A DNA stretch of 22,718 nucleotides from Pirellulales bacterium (GTDB lineage Bacteria > Planctomycetota > Planctomycetia > Pirellulales > JAICIG01), in the NCBI GenBank assembly GCA_025924495.1, contig JAICIG010000072.1, positions 1 through 22,718 on the forward strand. Direction: 5' to 3'. The position numbers were made by a program, and so were the translations under genes. Below are positions 8,080 through 14,003 of the stretch, piece after piece. A model generated the notes under the pieces. The model did no database searches. It saw only the letters and a program-made list of their open reading frames with translations, and had not been told where the DNA came from. Position 1 is the stretch's first letter; each line of letters starts with the position of its first letter.

Positions 8080-9233
8080 CAGAACAACTCCGCCGGATCG
8101 GCCGCAATCAGTTTCCGCATCGTCAAGCATCCCGACACGATGCACATCGCCAGGCTTAGCACAAAGACAAGGATCAACGTCGGCTCGCTGACGCGGACCA
8201 GCAAGCCCGTCAGTTTTGCGACGATCTCGCACAGTAATTGGCTGACAATGACGCCGGGAATGAACCCCATCACCGAGAGGATCACGGCCTCCTGCAGGAC
8301 CAGACTCATGAAATATCCGTTGCCGTAGCCCATGGCCTTGAGCGTCGCGAACTCCGCCATGTGGTCGTCGATGTCGGAATACAAGATCTGGTAGCAAATG
8401 ACGATGCCGACGACGAAGCCCATCATCGTGCCTAGCCAGAAAATGTACCCGATCGGGGTGCTCGTCTCCCAGAAATGCCGCTCCTGGTCTTCGAATTCCT
8501 GCTTCGTGAACACCGTCACGTCGGTGGGCAGCATGCTGCGCAATCGAGTTTGGACGGCGAGTGGATCGGCGCCCGGTTTGAGTTTGATCACGCCGATGTC
8601 TACCTCGGCCATGCCATCCTCGCCTGCACGGCGCTCGGGAAACAGTCGCCGATAGTTGAGATCGCTCATGATCATATTGCCGTCATTGGCAAAATCGGTG
8701 CCCAAGGAAAAGACGCCCACGACCTTGATGCGTTTGCCCGCCAATTCCAGCCGCTCATCGTAGGGAACCGTCACGCCGTAGCTTGATTTCGACTTGATGT
8801 CGTAAAGCGCATTGTTTGGCAATCGCAACTGTTCCAAATGCTGCTGCACCGAGTCGATATTCAGCACGTGATCGTCGGGATCGAACGCGATGACGCGGAT
8901 CGGTTGCTCGACTCCGGTGTCGAGATCTTTCAGCAGCGATAGTTGGGTTTCGATATACATCGCATCAGCGGCCGCCACGCCTTCACAGCCCAGCGTCTGG
9001 AAGAGCCGCCGTCGTGCGAAGGGCTCGCGGACGATGAGGGTATATTTAGCCTGGCTCGTGATAATCAACTGCCCATCGAATTTGCGGATCAAGGCCAAGG
9101 TGCTGTCGAACAGCGCTTCTCGGAAGCTCAATTCCATGCACATCAACAACACCGCGAATGCGACTCCGGCCACGGCCAACCCCAGGCGGCGCAGATCGTA
9201 AGTCAGATTCTTCCAAGCCAGCGGCGTCCGCAC
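8079..9233 (-). CDS. DevC-like ABC exporter permease (FtsX/MacB fold), copy 1
   Basis: This is a 384-residue membrane protein with one N-terminal transmembrane helix (about 16-35), a large periplasmic domain and three helices in the C-terminal third, the FtsX/MacB-type layout. The opening RTPLAWKNL and the segment GVAFAVLLMCMELSFREALFDS match the DevC group of glycolipid-type exporters. I chose GTG 9233 because it aligns with MKTPLALLN in the upstream paralogue and lies ten bases after the Shine-Dalgarno GAGGAG (9244-9249). TTG 9239 or TTG 9251, which overlaps the preceding stop, are alternatives (the latter gives 390 residues). It ends by overlapping the ATPase start by one base. It is clearly related to copy 2, with the same ending (AADPAELF against SADPADLF). 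Confidence 0.88.
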   Translation of the reverse strand: MRTPLAWKNLTYDLRRLGLAVAGVAFAVLLMCMELSFREALFDSTLALIRKFDGQLIITSQAKYTLIVREPFARRRLFQTLGCEGVAAADAMYIETQLSLLKDLDTGVEQPIRVIAFDPDDHVLNIDSVQQHLEQLRLPNNALYDIKSKSSYGVTVPYDERLELAGKRIKVVGVFSLGTDFANDGNMIMSDLNYRRLFPERRAGEDGMAEVDIGVIKLKPGADPLAVQTRLRSMLPTDVTVFTKQEFEDQERHFWETSTPIGYIFWLGTMMGFVVGIVICYQILYSDIDDHMAEFATLKAMGYGNGYFMSLVLQEAVILSVMGFIPGVIVSQLLCEIVAKLTGLLVRVSEPTLILVFVLSLAMCIVSGCLTMRKLIAADPAELF

Positions 9234-9243
9234 TTGCAACGGG

Positions 9244-9249
9244 CTCCTC
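9244..9249 (-). promoter_or_regulatory. Ribosome binding site deciding the start of permease copy 1
   Basis: GAGGAG on the minus strand lies across the stop codon of the upstream permease gene. It is four bases before TTG 9239 and ten before GTG 9233, which disfavours the TTG at 9251 that lies just upstream of the site. Confidence 0.5.
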
Positions 9250-10420
9250 AAAACAGGTCCGCCGGATCAGCCGAAGTGACCTTGCGGAGCGAGGCCAGGC
9301 CTGAAATCGCGCACATCACGATGCTCATCGCCAGCACGCCGAGCGATAGCTCCCATCCCAACTCCATCGGAATTCGGGCGCTCTCGCTGGTTATCAGATA
9401 CAGCGTCTTCGAAATCGCCCAACCGGGCAGAAAGCCAAGTGCGGCCAGGATCAAGGCCTGCGACAACACGACCTTGGCCAGGAAAGCAGGACCATATCCC
9501 ATCGCCTTGAGCGTCGCATACTCGGCAATGTGGTTGGCGATGTCGCTGGAGAGAACCTGATAGACGATTGCCGTGCCGACGATGAACCCGACGATCACCC
9601 CCAGGGTAAAAATGATGCCCACTGAAGTGCGATTCACCCAGTGCTCACGCTCCATCGTCTCGATCTCGTCGCGCGTATAGACCGTCACGTCTTTGGGCAA
9701 CAGGCGCCGCAGGTTTTTCGCCACTTGGTTGGGGTCAACGCCGGGTTCGGCGCGGACCAGCCCGAGGCTGACCGTGTCGAGAGAACGGTTGGGAAACAGC
9801 CGCCTGAAGGTCTGGTCGCCGACAATGATATCGCCATCGGCGCCAAAGCCGGTGCCCATGGCAAATTCGCCGACGACCTGGATCTTCCGCATGCCCACTT
9901 CGATCTTATTGTTGTTGCGCCAATTGCCGAATTGCTTGCGCGAAAAGGTGTCCATAAACACGTGTCCAGGCTGCTTGAGCGCCGACAAGTCGCCTTGTAG
10001 CTCCGGCAAGCGAAAGACGGGCTTTTCCAGATTGAATCCGATCACGAAGATGCCGCGGCGCGAGGGCTTGTTCAAGGCTCGGTTGATCCAGAAGTTGAAC
10101 CCGAGATACACCGGCCGCACGTCTGCCACGCCCGGCGCCTCTTGCGCCTGAAAAATGCGCGTTCGCGGAAAATCTCCGGCCTTGGAAATATACAGATACC
10201 GCGGCGAGACCAGAATGACGTCGAAGTTCAGTTGGTCGTAGATTTCCGTCGCGGTCATGCGCACCGAGTTCAAGAACCCGAGTTGCATCAGCACCAAGAC
10301 AACGGCGAACGCCACTCCGGCAATGGCCACTAGCGTCCGCGTCTTATCGTACAGCAGGTTGAGCAGAGCCAGCGGCGTCTTCATGAACTCGTGAATCCGG
10401 ATCCAGGCAGGCGCCTTCAT
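9248..10420 (-). CDS. DevC-like ABC exporter permease (FtsX/MacB fold), copy 2
   Basis: This 390-residue membrane protein has the same architecture as the next gene: one N-terminal helix (about 30-50), a periplasmic domain, and three C-terminal helices, including the stretch GIIFTLGVIVGFIVGTAIVY and the conserved EYATLKAMGYG. The two permeases share blocks such as MGTGFGADGDII/LGTDFANDGNMI and EYATLKAMGYG/EFATLKAMGYG, pointing to an old tandem duplication and probably a heterodimeric channel. ATG 10420 is used here; the internal ATG at 10384 (MKTPLA) aligns with the start of copy 1 and is a real alternative. Neither has a strong Shine-Dalgarno site. It follows the membrane fusion protein gene by 32 bp. 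Confidence 0.88.
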   Translation of the reverse strand: MKAPAWIRIHEFMKTPLALLNLLYDKTRTLVAIAGVAFAVVLVLMQLGFLNSVRMTATEIYDQLNFDVILVSPRYLYISKAGDFPRTRIFQAQEAPGVADVRPVYLGFNFWINRALNKPSRRGIFVIGFNLEKPVFRLPELQGDLSALKQPGHVFMDTFSRKQFGNWRNNNKIEVGMRKIQVVGEFAMGTGFGADGDIIVGDQTFRRLFPNRSLDTVSLGLVRAEPGVDPNQVAKNLRRLLPKDVTVYTRDEIETMEREHWVNRTSVGIIFTLGVIVGFIVGTAIVYQVLSSDIANHIAEYATLKAMGYGPAFLAKVVLSQALILAALGFLPGWAISKTLYLITSESARIPMELGWELSLGVLAMSIVMCAISGLASLRKVTSADPADLF

Positions 10421-10452
10421 GTCGCCTGCGGCGAGAGCACAGGCGGACGGTG

Positions 10453-11664
10453 CTAGGGGCTTTTGGCGTGCTCAGCGCTTTCCGACGACTTGATTGGAAT
10501 CGTCACCGTGACCTGCAGATTGATCAACCGCCGAGCTTCCGGACTTGGCTCCAAGCGAATGCGCGCTTCGACGATGCGCAGATCGGCGCTGGCGGTCGGC
10601 GTTAAACTCATTACGGTGTTCTTGGAAACCATCGAACCGATATAGGTAACCGTGCCCTGGATCGGCTTGTCCAACGCTTCGCTTTCCACGCGAGCCGAAA
10701 CGCCCGTCTTGACGTGCAACGCATCGTCCTCGTAGATCTCCGCCACGGCAACCATGCGGCTAGTGTCGGCCATCTCCAAGATCGGCTGCTGGGCGATCGT
10801 TTCGCCTTGGCTGAGAGCGACTTTCAGAATCTCGCCGTCGCTCGGGGCGCGAATCGTCGTCAACTCCAGCCTGCGACGAGCCAGCTCGACGCTTTTTCGC
10901 AGCGAATCGAGTTCCAAGGTGCTGGGGATCCGGGCCTCGTTCGCTTCGGCTGTCTTCACTTTGGCCTCGGCTTGCTCTTCGCTCAGCTCAATCGAGTCTC
11001 GCAGCTTTTTGAGCTGTGACTCGGCCGAAGAGAGATCTCTCTTGGCTTTTTCGGTTACCGCTTTTTGATGTTCCAGTTGCTGGTCAGAGACAATGTCTGT
11101 TTCACTTGATGAGGCCGATGTACGCAATCCTTCCAGCCTGGCCAAATCATCCTGGGCGGCTGACAGGCTAATCTTCAGCCCGGCGATCTTGTCGTTCTGT
11201 GCGTCCATCTCCAGCCGTTCCAATTCGACTTGCTTGCGCGCCAACTCCGCCTCGTGCCGAACCGCAGCGGCATAAGCCTCTTCAGCGGTCCCGCGTTTTT
11301 CGGCCCCCTGTAGTTGGGCCTCGGCCAGTTCCAATTCAGCTTGCCGCAGGCCATGACTTTCCAGCACGGCCAGCGTATCGCCCTGCTTGACGGAATCACC
11401 CACTCTAACCTTGAGTTCCGATAGCCGGTCTCCGGGCGTTCCGCTGATGTCAATCACGCCGTCTTCGGGCTCCAGCCGGGCCAGGGCCGTAACCTGATCC
11501 GGCTCCAACCGTTGAATCTCCTCGCGGTTTTTATCAGAGCCTTGTCCCGCTTCGCTCTCCACCTTTGCGGGACCGGCGACCGACGGCAAATAACGCACCG
11601 CCGCCAAAGTCGCTAAAGCGCTGACAATGCCTACAAGCAACGGAATACCGACGGTTTTTAACAT
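10453..11664 (-). CDS. DevB-like membrane fusion (HlyD-type) subunit of the exporter
   Basis: The 403-residue periplasmic adaptor would link the inner membrane permeases to the outer membrane channel. It has an N-terminal membrane anchor (about 5-25), an opening beta strand region with ALARLEPEDGVIDISG (60-75), which is the DevB-type variant of the biotinyl-lipoyl half motif, then RVGDSVKQGDTLAVLES. A long coiled coil rich in Glu, Lys, Ala and Leu (about 105-270) follows, then the second lipoyl half LTTIRAPSDGEILKV and the beta-barrel domains. The ATG at 11664 is preceded by AAAGG six bases away. It is the first gene of the four-gene exporter unit. The substrate is unknown; DevBCA in cyanobacteria exports a heterocyst glycolipid. 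Confidence 0.9.
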   Translation of the reverse strand: MLKTVGIPLLVGIVSALATLAAVRYLPSVAGPAKVESEAGQGSDKNREEIQRLEPDQVTALARLEPEDGVIDISGTPGDRLSELKVRVGDSVKQGDTLAVLESHGLRQAELELAEAQLQGAEKRGTAEEAYAAAVRHEAELARKQVELERLEMDAQNDKIAGLKISLSAAQDDLARLEGLRTSASSSETDIVSDQQLEHQKAVTEKAKRDLSSAESQLKKLRDSIELSEEQAEAKVKTAEANEARIPSTLELDSLRKSVELARRRLELTTIRAPSDGEILKVALSQGETIAQQPILEMADTSRMVAVAEIYEDDALHVKTGVSARVESEALDKPIQGTVTYIGSMVSKNTVMSLTPTASADLRIVEARIRLEPSPEARRLINLQVTVTIPIKSSESAEHAKSP

Positions 11665-11739
11665 TCACGACCTTTCGAACCCCGGGCAAGATAGAATAGT
11701 CTAGGCTGACGGTTGAAACGTCGCAACGCTCTGGCCACG

Positions 11740-13407
11740 ATGAAAATTACCTCCATTCCCCAACTCTACCGCAACGTCAATCGTTGGGGCGAAGTCATCT
11801 CGGTGCTCAGCAAGTACGGCCTGGCCAACTGGGTCAGCCGGCTCGATTACGATTTCGTCAAGGGGCTGTTTCGCGACGCCGACGGCGAGGTGCTGGCGAA
11901 ACACCGCCCTGAAGCTCGCGTGCGGCTGGCCTTCAATGAGCTTGGCCCCACCTTCATCAAACTTGGGCAGATTTTGAGCACGCGCCCGGATTTGGTGGGA
12001 GTCGATCTGGCCGTCGAACTGCAACATTTGCAAGACGACGTCCGCGCCGACCTGCCGGAAGTGGCGCGCCAAACCATCGAACGCGAGCTGGGCTTGCCCG
12101 TCGATAAAATCTTCGCCGAATTTGAGGACGCGCCGATCGCTTCCGCCTCGATCGGTCAGGTGCACTGCGCTCGCCTGCATACCGGCGAACGCGTCGCCGT
12201 GAAGGTGCAACATGCGGGCATTGAAGAGAAGGTGCGCGTCGATCTCGACATTCTGGCTGGCCTGGCGCAGATGGCCGAGATGGTTCCGGAATTCGTGAAC
12301 TACCGACCGCAGGCTACCGTAGCGGAGTTCCAACGAACCTTGCTGAGAGAACTCGACTTCGGTCGCGAAGCGCGGCACATGCAACAGTTCGCGCAGGACT
12401 TCGCGGACGACCCGCGGATTCATGTTCCGCGATCCTACTCCGAGTTCTCGACGTGCCGCGTGCTGACGATGGAATTGCTGGAAGGCGTCAAGGTTTGCGA
12501 GCGGCCGCTCCTGGCAGCCGCCGGCTACGATCTGGAGGAACTCGCCCGGCGTGGCGCCGAGATCTACCTGACCATGATCTTCACCAACGGCTTCTATCAT
12601 GCCGATCCGCATCCCGGCAACATTCTGGTTCTGCCCGGCGGAGTGTTCGGCTTAATCGACTATGGCATGGTTGGCAGAATTGACGAGCCGCTGCGCGAGC
12701 TGGTCGAAGAGATGCTCTCGGCGCTGGTCAATGCAGATGCGCTCCACCTCACCTCCATCATCACGCGAATTGGCTCCGTACCGCCGCAACTGGATCAGGC
12801 GGCGCTAAGCATCGACGTCGAAGATTTCATCGCCTATTACGCCCACCAACGAATTGACGAGTTAGAGCTGGGCAAGGCGTTGAGTGAGATGGTCGAGATC
12901 ATTCGTCGCTATCACATCATGCTGCCGGCGCGCATCGCGCTATTGATCAAAGTGCTGGTAATGCTTGAAGGCGCTAGTCGCATGCTAAGCCCCACCTTCA
13001 GCCTGGTGGAGGTGATGCGCCCTTATCAGCGGAACATGCTGTTTCGCCGCTTGTCTCCCAGACGTCAACTGCGGCGCATGCGCCGGCTGGCGTCCGAACT
13101 AGAGTATCTGGCCGAGGTGTTGCCCCGAGGCATCGTCGACATCGTCCAGCAGATTCAAGCCGGCCGTTTCGATGTTCATCTGGATCATCGCGGCCTGGAG
13201 CCGTCGGTCAACCGGCTAGTGCTAGGCATGCTGGCCAGCGCGCTATTCCTCGGCTCGTCGTGGTTGCTGGCCAACAACGTTGGCCCCTTGGTGCCGTATG
13301 TCAATCTCTCGTTACTCGGCGTGCTTGGCTCGACGACCAGCATCATGCTTGGTCTGCGTCTGCTGCGAGCGATTAACAAATCAGGCCACCTCGATCGGCG
13401 AAAGTAG
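11740..13407 (+). CDS. ubiB: UbiB/AarF/ABC1 family atypical protein kinase-like ATPase
   Basis: The 555-residue protein carries the whole set of ABC1-kinase motifs: KLGQ (74-77) in the N-terminal extension, the alanine-rich loop ASASIGQVH (134-142), the lysine of VAVKVQ (K155), ELDF near 204-207, the catalytic-loop equivalent HADPHPGN (287-294) and the metal-binding IDYG (D307). Two hydrophobic helices at the C-terminus (about 485-510 and 520-545) anchor it to the membrane. In other bacteria UbiB supports quinone biosynthesis or lipid handling; planctomycetes are generally menaquinone users, so the role here may differ. ATG 11740 gives the usual N-terminus MKITSIPQLYRN; the frame can start 27 bases earlier at TTG 11713. 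It is divergent from the exporter unit, 75 bp away. Confidence 0.92.
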   Translation: MKITSIPQLYRNVNRWGEVISVLSKYGLANWVSRLDYDFVKGLFRDADGEVLAKHRPEARVRLAFNELGPTFIKLGQILSTRPDLVGVDLAVELQHLQDDVRADLPEVARQTIERELGLPVDKIFAEFEDAPIASASIGQVHCARLHTGERVAVKVQHAGIEEKVRVDLDILAGLAQMAEMVPEFVNYRPQATVAEFQRTLLRELDFGREARHMQQFAQDFADDPRIHVPRSYSEFSTCRVLTMELLEGVKVCERPLLAAAGYDLEELARRGAEIYLTMIFTNGFYHADPHPGNILVLPGGVFGLIDYGMVGRIDEPLRELVEEMLSALVNADALHLTSIITRIGSVPPQLDQAALSIDVEDFIAYYAHQRIDELELGKALSEMVEIIRRYHIMLPARIALLIKVLVMLEGASRMLSPTFSLVEVMRPYQRNMLFRRLSPRRQLRRMRRLASELEYLAEVLPRGIVDIVQQIQAGRFDVHLDHRGLEPSVNRLVLGMLASALFLGSSWLLANNVGPLVPYVNLSLLGVLGSTTSIMLGLRLLRAINKSGHLDRRK

Positions 13408-13635
13408 TTCGAGCGAATCATTCGTGCGATCGACAAGCCGCCGCTCAAGTCGCCGACAGATCAGAGAATGATCGGCATTGGCATTCCTTTAACACGGCTT
13501 GCCTGTAATCTGTGCATGGCGATGCTAAAGATTACGCATTGCACTCTTGCGATCGAGCTGCTTCATTTTCGCAACGAATGGCGCAACTCGAATCCGCGCC
13601 AGTGAGATTGGAGTTCGCCGCCGGCGAGCAACGGC

Positions 13636-13657
13636 TGTGCCATGGAGATTTGGCACA
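13636..13657. repeat. Inverted repeat, 7-bp stem
   Basis: TGTGCCA (13636-13642) pairs with TGGCACA (13651-13657) across an 8-nt loop. No T-tract follows. Function unknown. Confidence 0.4.
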
Positions 13658-13740
13658 TTGTGTGCAATATACGATTCGCATCCTGCGGCGCCTGAAGACA
13701 CGCTGCAGCGATGTTTCACGGGACTGCGTTGCACCAGGAT

Positions 13741-13772
13741 GCCGGGGGTCGCTTGCCATGGCGGCCCCCGGC
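13741..13772. repeat. GC-rich 12-bp inverted repeat, possible terminator
   Basis: A 12-bp stem (13741-13752/13761-13772) with one G-T wobble and an 8-nt loop. The outer eight pairs are GCCGGGGG against CCCCCGGC. There is no T-tract on either side, so it is at most a non-canonical terminator of ubiB or of the dehydrogenase gene. Confidence 0.5.
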
Positions 13773-13852
13773 GCTCTTGGCATTGTTCAAAACTCCCAAG
13801 CGGATTCACTCTCACCGCGAGTCATGCGCGTCGGACGGCAAGGTTTGGGAGC

Positions 13853-13887
13853 GGCCGTCAGAGATTTCCCCCAGATCTCTGACGGCC
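13853..13887. repeat. Perfect 13-bp inverted repeat, possible terminator
   Basis: GGCCGTCAGAGAT (13853-13865) and its exact reverse complement (13875-13887) flank a 9-nt loop. It lies about 120 bp beyond the stop of the leftward dehydrogenase gene and 450 bp beyond ubiB. No T-tract follows. Confidence 0.5.
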
Positions 13888-14003
13888 CCGAGCCGCCGCC
13901 GATATCCTTGACGCCGTACTCGGCGCGACTTCCAGCCCTTTTGTTAGGCGATAGGATTGCCTGCCGTAACGAATCACCCACAAGGTCGCCGACTACGCGG
14001 CCG

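Larger units (their letters stand above)
13408..14003. other. 596-bp convergent intergenic region with three hairpins
   Basis: The space lies between the convergent ubiB and dehydrogenase genes. Open frames here are short or give compositionally odd translations that overlap one another, so no gene is called. The notable content is three inverted repeats (13636-13657, 13741-13772 and 13853-13887), which could stop transcription from both sides. Confidence 0.5.

Noticed and set aside
8080..8397. Longer start for the ATPase gene, giving 498 residues
   Set aside because: The extra 106 residues are an off-frame reading of the permease gene; the TGATG overlap at 8079 gives the natural start.
11701..12612. 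303-codon minus-strand open frame antisense to ubiB
   Set aside because: It lies wholly opposite a gene with all UbiB motifs; such long antisense frames are common in GC-rich coding DNA.
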